A stretch of DNA of 64,000 nucleotides from Flavobacterium sp. KJJ (GTDB taxonomy: Bacteria; Bacteroidota; Bacteroidia; Flavobacteriales; Flavobacteriaceae), in NCBI RefSeq assembly GCF_000708595.2, contig NZ_JARP01000010.1:1-64000 (forward strand). Direction: 5' to 3'. The position numbers and the translations under genes were made by a program. The first letter of the stretch is position 1; the number at the start of each line of letters is the position of its first letter. The notes under the pieces were generated by a model, which worked only from the letters and a program-made list of their open reading frames with translations, was not told where the DNA came from and did not search any database. This document shows, piece after piece, positions 57,032-64,000 of the stretch.

Positions 57032-57574
57032 CTATACCATATCTGGAGGTGGATAATTTGTAGTAAAATATCCTGAAAGAAGATTTTTTTGTGGAGAATA
57101 TGAATTTAAGGCAACAGTAGAAACTAATTTTACAGAAGTACTTATTAATAATACTGTGTTACTTTGAATGTAGTCCTGAAGGAAGGATTTTAATAACTTT
57201 TTGCCTGGATTTTCTTTATTTGAATTGTCATCAAATAACTGACTGTCAACAATCTTTTTTAAATTTTTATTTAAAGCTTCATTATGAGAACTTTTTAAGC
57301 AATATAATTTTAAAACATTGTTTTGAATTCTTTTCTTAAAGACATGATAGGTTTTATTGTTGATTAAGAAGTCTTCGTTTGTATCTTCAATACCAGAATC
57401 AACAACATAAGCATAAGGGTTGATTTTAACTTCAATTATTTCAAAATTTGCGTTGTCAGTTTTCTCCATAGCATTCACCCACACTTGCTCTTGTTGTTCA
57501 GCAAACGTGATATAAAATCCTAGAACATTATAAAACAATGTTACGATTAAAAAAAGTGAAGCAATCCTTTTCAT
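57032..57574 (-). CDS. Orphan exported or membrane-anchored protein, 180 residues
   Basis: I do not recognise this protein. It begins with a hydrophobic signal (MKRIASLFLIVTLFYNVLGF) and has a second, weaker hydrophobic stretch near residues 140-155. The middle is polar with several Asn/Lys-rich helices. It ends in a proline-rich tail (TTNYPPPDMV), a style seen in small Bacteroidota exported proteins encoded near TonB receptors. It lies between SusD and the soluble haloperoxidase-like gene. A hairpin at 57727-57752 and a 229-bp gap separate it from SusD. Confidence 0.55.
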   Translation of the reverse strand: MKRIASLFLIVTLFYNVLGFYITFAEQQEQVWVNAMEKTDNANFEIIEVKINPYAYVVDSGIEDTNEDFLINNKTYHVFKKRIQNNVLKLYCLKSSHNEALNKNLKKIVDSQLFDDNSNKENPGKKLLKSFLQDYIQSNTVLLISTSVKLVSTVALNSYSPQKNLLSGYFTTNYPPPDMV

Positions 57575-57726
57575 TTGAATAAAATTTTGCCTGCTTAAAA
57601 ATTGAAATATTGAAAATTTAAAATCTTAGTAATGGTATTTTGTTTTTAAAAAAATGCATTATTAGCTGAAGAAGAAGTAAAAAAATTACATAAATTATAA
57701 TTTCTTAAACAACATAATGTATTGAT

Positions 57727-57752
57727 AAACAGCGCACGTTAATGCGCTGTTT
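57727..57752. promoter_or_regulatory. Hairpin downstream of susD (attenuator-like)
   Basis: AAACAGCGCA (57727-57736) and TGCGCTGTTT (57743-57752) form a perfect 10-bp GC-rich stem with a 6-nt loop. It is 52 nt beyond the SusD stop. Only a short U run follows on the minus strand, so readthrough into the downstream genes is likely, at reduced level. Confidence 0.55.
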
Positions 57753-57803
57753 GCCAAATACTAACTTAACTAACTCAAACTAACAAACTTCAATAATCCT
57801 CAC

Positions 57804-59291
57804 CTAGTAGCCAGGATTGTTATCACTAGGTTTTATATTTGGATTAGAAGATGTTTCTCTATTAGGGATAGGCCATAATTCGCTTCTACCTACTTTAAAA
57901 CCAGTACCTGCAAGCTCAGTACTAGCTATACCCCATCTTATTATATCATCAAAACGAACTTGCTCGCCAGCTAATTCTACTTTGCGTTCATGAATAAGAG
58001 CTGTAAACACCTGATCTTTTGTAAGTGTTAATGCCAATAATGGTACGCCTGCTCTAAGACGAACCTGATTAATGTAGCCAATAGCGGTTGCTTGTACACC
58101 TCCGGGTCTCATGCTTTCGCATTCTGCCATCATAAGCAATACATCTGAATAGCGCATTACTTTGAAGTTGATGCTTGAATCCAGATTTTCATCAGTACGT
58201 TTATAGTAATTTTGATATTTTTTCCAGCCTGCTCTTCTTAGACCTTCAGATGAAGAGAAATTAGCAGCTGTCATTGTATTAGCTCCATTGTTATATTTAG
58301 ATCCTGGTACGTAGAAAGTATCTCCAAAACGTTTATCACCCACCTCGTATGAATCTAATAAATTATCAGACGGATACACATTGTACCAGCCTAAATTACC
58401 ATACTCCTGACCTCTAAGTGTAGATTCAGCCACACCGTCTCCTGCAGTATCACTACCCCATTTATCAGCTACTCCTAATTTTTCATCATATTCAATCTCA
58501 AAAATTGATTCCGGACCATGCTCGGTTTCATCCATGAAATTGTTATAAAAATTAGTTTCTAAACTAAATCCAGTAACTTTATTAAAAGCAGTCAAAGCTT
58601 CGTCATATTTCTTTTGATACAAAAGTGCTTTTCCTAAATAAGCAAAAGCAGCTTCTTTAGTCGCTCTACCCTTATCTTCTACATTTTTGCTCAATAGATT
58701 TTTAGACGCAAAATCAAAATCATCAGTGATTAATTTATAGATTTCTGCCTTAGGACTTCTTGGTGCACCCACAATAGTTTGTTTGGTATAAATAGGCAAA
58801 TCACCAAAACGAGGTACTAAAAGAAAGTAATAGTAGGCTCTTAAAAAATGAGCTTCACCTAAAAATTTATTCTTTTTCTCTTGTGTCAAAACTGAATTAG
58901 GCAAAGCCTGAATCTTCTCTTCGTTATCTAAGACAAAATTAGCTTTGGAAATTCCTAAAAAACAGGTTTCCCAATAAAACTGAATGATATCGCTACTTGC
59001 ATCAAAAGAAAAATCAAGGAAAGGTTTTTTGTTACCTTCTAACTGTGGGTTTCCTTTGTTTTCCTGAGCCATATTGTCTAAAGCAAAGAAAATATGTCTG
59101 GCATAGAGTCCTCTTGTTTGCAGATTTGCGTAGGCTGCATTTACTGAAGATTGTACCTGTGCTTCCGATTTAAAGAAAGTTTCAGGGGATAACTGATTTG
59201 GATTTGTTAATTCCAGATCATTATCGTTACATGAATTTATTGTTAAGATCCCTAACAATACTACAACTATATATTTTATTTTTCTCATCAT
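57804..59291 (-). CDS. SusD/RagB family outer-membrane lipoprotein
   Basis: A 495-residue lipoprotein (lipobox INSCNDND; acidic residues follow). SusD features: NPNQLSPETFFKSEAQVQSSVNAAYANL near residue 32 onwards, helix region AHFLRAYYYFLLVPRFGDLPI near 150 and the C-terminal HERKVEL / VRFDDIIRWG signature near 430. It should cap the SusC barrel encoded 11 bp upstream and bind the substrate at the surface. Since the rest of the locus has haloperoxidase/PAP2-like and ASPIC/UnbV proteins but no glycosidase, the ligand may not be a plain polysaccharide. Confidence 0.95.
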   Translation of the reverse strand: MMRKIKYIVVVLLGILTINSCNDNDLELTNPNQLSPETFFKSEAQVQSSVNAAYANLQTRGLYARHIFFALDNMAQENKGNPQLEGNKKPFLDFSFDASSDIIQFYWETCFLGISKANFVLDNEEKIQALPNSVLTQEKKNKFLGEAHFLRAYYYFLLVPRFGDLPIYTKQTIVGAPRSPKAEIYKLITDDFDFASKNLLSKNVEDKGRATKEAAFAYLGKALLYQKKYDEALTAFNKVTGFSLETNFYNNFMDETEHGPESIFEIEYDEKLGVADKWGSDTAGDGVAESTLRGQEYGNLGWYNVYPSDNLLDSYEVGDKRFGDTFYVPGSKYNNGANTMTAANFSSSEGLRRAGWKKYQNYYKRTDENLDSSINFKVMRYSDVLLMMAECESMRPGGVQATAIGYINQVRLRAGVPLLALTLTKDQVFTALIHERKVELAGEQVRFDDIIRWGIASTELAGTGFKVGRSELWPIPNRETSSNPNIKPSDNNPGY

Positions 59292-59302
59292 CTTTTTATA
59301 AA

Positions 59303-62300
59303 TTAAAATGTAACATCAAGTCCAAAAATTACTGATTTTGGTTGTGGATATCTGCCTATATCAATTCCGGCAGAATTTGCATTAGTATCTACACGTGCAA
59401 CTTCAGGATCTAAACCAGAATAATTTGTAATTGTAACAAGATTTTGCGCACTTACATAGAATCTTATATGTGAAAAATAGCTGTTAAAGGCTTCTCCTGA
59501 AAAGGTATATCCTATAGTAACATTTTTTAATCTTGTGTAAGAACCATCTTCAACATATCGTTGGCTTGCAGAAGACCAGTTTTGGCCTGCCCCAAGTGCT
59601 CTTGGTAATGTAGCCGATGAATTAGTAACCACTCCATTTTGAACAATTGATCGATCTAAAACATCTGTACTTGCATTAAACAAACGTGACATAGCTTCTA
59701 GGTCAAACTTATTTGCATTAAAAACATCATTCCCCTGAACTCCTGTTATAAAGCAGTTAAAATCGAACTTTTTATATGCAGCTGTAAGGTTTAAGCCATA
59801 TGTAAAATCAGGATATGGATTTCCTATATTAGTTTTATCATCAGAGTTAATTACTTTGTCTCCATTGCGATCTACAAACCTAATATCACCAGGTTGTATA
59901 GTAGTTTGGCCAGCCCCTAAAGCAGCATCTACTTCTGCCTGATTTTGATAAATCCCGTTGGTTTGATACCCGTAAAAATAGAATAATGGCTGACCAACTT
60001 CCAATCTTGAGAAATTCTCTAGACCTGCTCTTACTGCCGGACCAGCTAAGACACTAGTTACACCGGGAGCTAAACCTGTTACTTCGTTTTTGCTTGTTCC
60101 CAAATTTGCTATAGCAGACCAGGTAAAATCGCCTTTTCTGTCATTGTATCCAAGTGACAGTTCAAATCCGTGCACTTTTACATCGGCAACATTTTGAATT
60201 TGAGTTCCTCCACCAGCTGAACCTACAGAAGCAGGAAGCGGTACTGCGAAAAGAATATCGCTGCTTTTATTATTAAAATATTCGACAGATCCTGTGAATT
60301 TTTCATCAAACAATCCAAAGTCCAAACCTATGTTTCTGTCATTTTTAGACTCCCATTTCAAATCCGGATTTGCAGCTCTTCCTGCAGTAACACCAGCTCC
60401 TGCAGCTCCGTTAAACGGATATGTATAATTTGCTGCCAACGATGAACTGTATTGATAATCGTCTATTCTGTCGTTACCTGTTGTACCTGTACTCGCTCTA
60501 AGCTTCAATGTGCTAAAAACAGAATCGGTCATAAAACTTTCTTTTGCAATATTCCAACCTAAAGCAACAGAGTAGAAATTACCATAGCGGTTATTAGATC
60601 CAAAACGAGAAGAAGCATCTCGGCGACCTGAAACTGCAAGCAGGTATCTCTCATCGTAATCATAATTAATACGGGCTATGTAACCTAAATTATTAGCCTC
60701 AATATTACTAGAACTCAAATTGGCATCTTGTAGTCGCAACTGGTCTATTTCATTTGAAATATAGTAACGGCTGCTAGCTATTAAATTCTGGCTCTTATTC
60801 TCAATTTTAGTTATAACCCCTAATACTTCTAAATTATGTTTAGAAGCAAAAGTAGTTTTGTATGTTAAACTGTTATCAAAAACAATGGTTTGTCCCTGAG
60901 AATTTGTTTCAGCAGTAGACGAATACGCCTGTTTATGTGCTGAACCATCTTCGTAACCTGGAATAAAAGTGTGATCTTGACTTGTATAATAATCTAAGGA
61001 AACCTGTGATCTGAATTTTAATCCTTTAAAAATTTGCAATTCAGCATAAATGTTTCCTATTATAGATAACCCCTTAATTGTTTGGTATCCTAAATTTGCT
61101 ACACGTACAGGGTTTTCTGCATCCTGTCCATCAGCTGTAGATGGGCCTTGGTAACCTCCTACATTATCTGCATTATAAACTGGCAAATACGGCGCCATTT
61201 TAATAGCATGTTCTAATAATGTTCTACCTCCTGAAGCACGTTCTGGATTAGTTTTGCTGAATGACAATCCAATATTACTGCCAACAGTTAATTTACCTAT
61301 ATTTTGTGTATTATTGGCTCTGAAAGAGTAACGTTCAAAACCTGTACTGATAACAGCTCCATCTTGTTTTAAATATTCTGCAGAATAACGACTTGTAGCA
61401 TTCTCGGTACCATTTGAGAAACTTAAATTATAATCCTGCATTATGCCACTCTGAAAGATTTCGTCCTGCCAGTCTGTATTTATATTCCCAAATTGAGCAG
61501 CTCTTGCACTTACATCGCTCCCTAAATCTTTAGCATATTGTAAATATTGTTGTGTATTTAAAACATCGTATCTTTTAGTAATAGTTTGAAAACCTGTGTA
61601 AGTATTAAAATTTAGTTGCCCAGGACCTTTTTTCCCTTTTTTGGTAGTTACCATAATGACCCCGTTAAAAGCTTTAGAACCGTATAAAGCTGTTGTTGAG
61701 GCATCTTTTAAAACCGACATCGATTCAATATCATTAGGACTCAAGCCAGATAAATTACCTGTCAAAACTCCATCGATAACATATAAAGGAGCACTATTTC
61801 CCATTGTAGCCAAACCACGAATAGTAACTGTAGGGCTTGAACCAGGCGCGCCATTTACAACGGTAACACCAGCTGCTCTACCCTGTAAAGCCGACTCTGC
61901 ATTTGTAATAGGAACTGCTGTAATATCTTTTGAACTTACTGTCGAAATTGCTCCTGTTACTTTAGTTCTCTTTTGAGCACCATACGCTACGACAACTTCT
62001 TGTAAGTTTTGTGCAGATTCTACTAATGTAACATTAATTGTTGTACGAGTCCCCACTGTAATAGTCTGTGTAACCAAGCCAACAAAAGAAAACGTTATTC
62101 TATCAGTAGGATTCACTCCATTTAAAGAGTATTTACCATCAAAATCTGTAGAAGCGCTAATTTTGGAACCTTCTACAATTACACTGGCACCAGGCAAAGG
62201 AAACCCTGAGGGATCGATAACCACACCCTGTATGGTCTTTGATTGTGCCATCACATTCTGATAGCTTATCATTAGCAATGCGATTATTGCAAATTTTAAT

Positions 62301-62311
62301 TTTAACATCAT
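59303..62311 (-). CDS. SusC/RagA family TonB-dependent receptor
   Basis: A 1002-residue outer-membrane receptor. Signal peptide ends near NVMAQ; the carboxypeptidase-regulatory-like domain is at about 25-105 (IQGVVIDPSGFPLPGASVIV), the plug starts with VVVAYGAQKRTKVTGAI and includes VTIRGLATMG and VLKDASTTALYGSKAFNG. The barrel ends in a Phe-terminated strand (VIFGLDVTF). It imports the ligand captured by the adjacent SusD, driven by TonB. A hybrid two-component regulator gene stands directly upstream on the same strand, the usual arrangement for a substrate-responsive locus. Confidence 0.96.
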   Translation of the reverse strand: MMLKLKFAIIALLMISYQNVMAQSKTIQGVVIDPSGFPLPGASVIVEGSKISASTDFDGKYSLNGVNPTDRITFSFVGLVTQTITVGTRTTINVTLVESAQNLQEVVVAYGAQKRTKVTGAISTVSSKDITAVPITNAESALQGRAAGVTVVNGAPGSSPTVTIRGLATMGNSAPLYVIDGVLTGNLSGLSPNDIESMSVLKDASTTALYGSKAFNGVIMVTTKKGKKGPGQLNFNTYTGFQTITKRYDVLNTQQYLQYAKDLGSDVSARAAQFGNINTDWQDEIFQSGIMQDYNLSFSNGTENATSRYSAEYLKQDGAVISTGFERYSFRANNTQNIGKLTVGSNIGLSFSKTNPERASGGRTLLEHAIKMAPYLPVYNADNVGGYQGPSTADGQDAENPVRVANLGYQTIKGLSIIGNIYAELQIFKGLKFRSQVSLDYYTSQDHTFIPGYEDGSAHKQAYSSTAETNSQGQTIVFDNSLTYKTTFASKHNLEVLGVITKIENKSQNLIASSRYYISNEIDQLRLQDANLSSSNIEANNLGYIARINYDYDERYLLAVSGRRDASSRFGSNNRYGNFYSVALGWNIAKESFMTDSVFSTLKLRASTGTTGNDRIDDYQYSSSLAANYTYPFNGAAGAGVTAGRAANPDLKWESKNDRNIGLDFGLFDEKFTGSVEYFNNKSSDILFAVPLPASVGSAGGGTQIQNVADVKVHGFELSLGYNDRKGDFTWSAIANLGTSKNEVTGLAPGVTSVLAGPAVRAGLENFSRLEVGQPLFYFYGYQTNGIYQNQAEVDAALGAGQTTIQPGDIRFVDRNGDKVINSDDKTNIGNPYPDFTYGLNLTAAYKKFDFNCFITGVQGNDVFNANKFDLEAMSRLFNASTDVLDRSIVQNGVVTNSSATLPRALGAGQNWSSASQRYVEDGSYTRLKNVTIGYTFSGEAFNSYFSHIRFYVSAQNLVTITNYSGLDPEVARVDTNANSAGIDIGRYPQPKSVIFGLDVTF

Positions 62312-62600
62312 ATTAATTGGTTTTTTGTTTAGTTTAAATAATTATTTGGTTGTAAAGTTTTTGCTATTTATGCACTGAGACAATTTATTTTTTACGTTAT
62401 TTTTCTGCCCTTAAAATTTTTGAAAATAAGAATACGATTTTCATTGATTTTATATTTTCCCAAATCCTAAAGTGTTGGTTTTAAAATTTGATTGAGAAAA
62501 AAATGGACTGTTCAATACACAAAAATTAGTTTCATTTCATGTTTTTAATTGGTTTAAAATTGTTAGTAATGTTTTCATGGTTATTGATGTTTAGTTAACT

Positions 62601-62608
62601 CAAAAATA
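62601..62608 (-). promoter_or_regulatory. Possible -7 box of the susC-led operon
   Basis: TATTTTTG on the minus strand fits TAnnTTTG. The region 19 bp upstream offers only TGTG as -33 element, so this is a weak prediction; HTCS-activated promoters may have poor -33 boxes. Confidence 0.35.
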
Positions 62609-62915
62609 TAACGTTAACATAAATTTCACATACTACATATGATGCAAAAACTATCAAATTTGTAGCACAAGAGTTAAAAAAACGAACAAAATCAACATTT
62701 AGCTTTTATTTACTAAACAAAATAAAATTCCTATTTTGGTAATTATGAACCATTATTTTTCATGCATTCATAAATTAAATAAGAATTAATATTGATTTAA
62801 TAATCACCCAAAAAGTATAGAATCACATAAAACTTAATTATTTATACTTTACATTTATTTCTATTCCTATAATTTTCCTTTTTATTTTTCATTTTGCCTG
62901 TCTGTAAAAAACAAA

Positions 62916-62937
62916 AAGACGGCATAAAAGCCGTCTT
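62916..62937 (-). terminator. Intrinsic terminator of the hybrid two-component regulator gene
   Basis: AAGACGGC (62916-62923) and GCCGTCTT (62930-62937) form a perfect 8-bp stem with a 6-nt loop. On the minus strand a T-rich tract (TTTGTTTTTT) follows. It starts 20 nt after the stop at 62958. Confidence 0.85.
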
Positions 62938-62957
62938 GGAATAATTTAAAAAATGCA

Positions 62958-64000
62958 TTATTTTTTGTTGTGAGTGGGCAGATAACCGTATTTATCTTTA
63001 TAACATTTTGTAAAATACGAAGGAGAACTAAACCCAACTTTATAACTAATTTCGGTTATATTGTCATTGCCAAATTCTATTAATTCTTTAGCTTTTTCTA
63101 AACGCACATTTCGAATAAATTCATTTACTGATACACCTGTTAGTGTCTTAATTTTTCGATACAATTGGCTTCTGCTCAAAAACACTTTCGAAGCTAAATC
63201 TTCAACACTTAATTCCGTCTCATTAATATTTCCATTTATATAATGCAATACATTTTTTATAAAATCATTATCTAGAGTAGTTGTTTTTTCTTTTGCTTTT
63301 GGTGTAATTCCGTTATAGAATTTATTAAACATAATTTGCCTGCTATTAATCAATTGCACCAGACTCGATCTTAAAATATCCATGTCAAAAGGTTTGCTTA
63401 AGTACATATCTGCACCCGAATCAATACCTTCTAATCGATCTTTTACCAATGCTTTTGCAGACAACATCATTAACGGAATATGACTGGTTTTTAAATCGGC
63501 CTTAATACTTTTACACAATTCTAAACCATTCATAACAGGCATAATTACATCTGTTAAAATTAAATCAGGCAATTTCTGCAAAGCTAATTCTAAACCAACC
63601 TGACCATTCTCTGCTACTAAAACTTTATACTCTTTTTTGAGTTCATTTTTTAAATAATTTCTAAGTTCGACATTATCTTCAACTATTAAAATAGTGTAAA
63701 TTCGATCTTGTTTTTCTTCATTTTCCTCTGATTGGGTTTCCGCTTTTTCTATAACAGGCGTGAAACTCATTTTTTTCTCCTTTTTAAAATCCTCAAGTAA
63801 TATTTCACTTTCATTAAAAAACTCTTTTCCAATGGGAAATAATAATTTAAAAGTAGTACCAACTCCCAATTCACTTTCTACTTCGATCATTCCTTTATGC
63901 AATTCTACAAAACCGCGTACTACTTCCAAACCTATGCCGGTACTTCCATAATAAGCTTTATTTAAATTGTTAACCTGATAGAAACGGTCAAAAATTCTCT
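62958..64000 (-). CDS. Hybrid two-component system regulator, C-terminal part (cut by window edge)
   Basis: The frame is open to the window edge, so the gene starts beyond 64000. In reading order it shows the end of a histidine-kinase ATPase domain (IFDRFYQVNN, YYGSTGIGLEVVRGF, VGTTFKLLFP), a response-regulator receiver with phospho-acceptor Asp in DLILTDVIMPVMNG and switch Lys in YLSKPFD, and a C-terminal AraC-type DNA-binding domain (LSVEDLASKVFLSRSQLYRK, ISYKVGFSSPSYFTKCY). Such one-protein regulators sense a ligand in the periplasm and activate an adjacent SusC/SusD locus. The sensor part is not visible. It likely switches on the set from 62311 downward. Confidence 0.93.
   Translation of the reverse strand, partial: RIFDRFYQVNNLNKAYYGSTGIGLEVVRGFVELHKGMIEVESELGVGTTFKLLFPIGKEFFNESEILLEDFKKEKKMSFTPVIEKAETQSEENEEKQDRIYTILIVEDNVELRNYLKNELKKEYKVLVAENGQVGLELALQKLPDLILTDVIMPVMNGLELCKSIKADLKTSHIPLMMLSAKALVKDRLEGIDSGADMYLSKPFDMDILRSSLVQLINSRQIMFNKFYNGITPKAKEKTTTLDNDFIKNVLHYINGNINETELSVEDLASKVFLSRSQLYRKIKTLTGVSVNEFIRNVRLEKAKELIEFGNDNITEISYKVGFSSPSYFTKCYKDKYGYLPTHNKK

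Larger units (their letters stand above)
62312..62957. other. Intergenic regulatory region upstream of susC
   Basis: Contains the HTCS terminator at 62916-62937 and a possible -7 box at 62601-62608. No coding frame or RNA gene recognised. A long leader for susC (about 280 nt) is implied if that -7 box is used. Confidence 0.5.

Noticed and set aside
57015-57034. Small stem (TAGCATT/AATGCTA) at the end of the 180-residue gene as a terminator
   Set aside because: Seven AT-rich base pairs overlapping the stop codon with no U-tract; too weak.

Overview
The window looks like a chromosomal segment of a Flavobacteriaceae bacterium, probably Flavobacterium or a close relative. The evidence is low GC, several SusC/SusD pairs, Bacteroidota-type promoters (TAnnTTTG at -7), lipoproteins with acidic residues after the lipobox cysteine, and gene families such as GH92, DUF5018, GHL10 and hybrid two-component regulators. 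No rRNA gene, intact tRNA gene or CRISPR array is visible. Almost everything is on the minus strand; positions are given in window coordinates.

Region 1 (1-28,476) is an amino-sugar polysaccharide-utilisation locus. The left edge holds the 5' end of nagB (glucosamine-6-phosphate deaminase), then a lone beta-lactamase-like lipoprotein. From 26,805 down to 1,839 sixteen genes run head to tail with gaps of 1-84 bp: GHL10 hydrolase, DUF5009/NagX-like membrane protein, FAD oxidoreductase, SGNH esterase, AGE epimerase, SusC, SusD, DUF5018 lipoprotein, a second GHL10, a YkuD-like protein, GH92, GH20, an unknown lipoprotein, a DUF4434 protein and two MFS transporters. A ROK (NagC-type) regulator with its own terminator lies just upstream. 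The nagB promoter and the operon promoter carry closely similar 29-bp inverted repeats (10-bp arms, 9-bp centre) beside the same -7 box, so I infer that the ROK protein controls both. Substrate hypotheses are an N-acetylhexosamine/mannose glycan or denuded peptidoglycan glycan.

Region 2 (28,807-33,434) holds a plus-strand pair, a DUF3370 lipoprotein (a family I know mainly from cyanobacteria) and a metallophosphoesterase fused to a PQQ-type beta-propeller. A decayed IS6-family element with recognisable inverted repeats and a tRNA-3'-end-like relic follow, which suggests an old insertion hotspot.

Region 3 (33,435-46,953) is for xylan and beta-glycan breakdown: a minus-strand operon GH43, GH8 (Rex-type exo-oligoxylanase), CE1-like esterase, GH9; then a DUF255/YyaL-like protein, a plus-strand GPH-family sugar symporter and a GH3 enzyme. 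There is no SusC/SusD pair here. The operon's leader carries a -33/-7 pair, a CAACCGGTTG palindrome over the -33 box and a terminator-like hairpin.

Region 4 (47,208-64,000) is the most unusual part. A hybrid two-component regulator (cut by the window end), SusC and SusD are followed by a small orphan protein, a vanadium-haloperoxidase/PAP2-type enzyme, two large FG-GAP/ASPIC-UnbV lipoproteins, an outer-membrane barrel-like protein and a second haloperoxidase/PAP2-type lipoprotein. No glycoside hydrolase lies inside this set, so the locus may serve a non-classical substrate.
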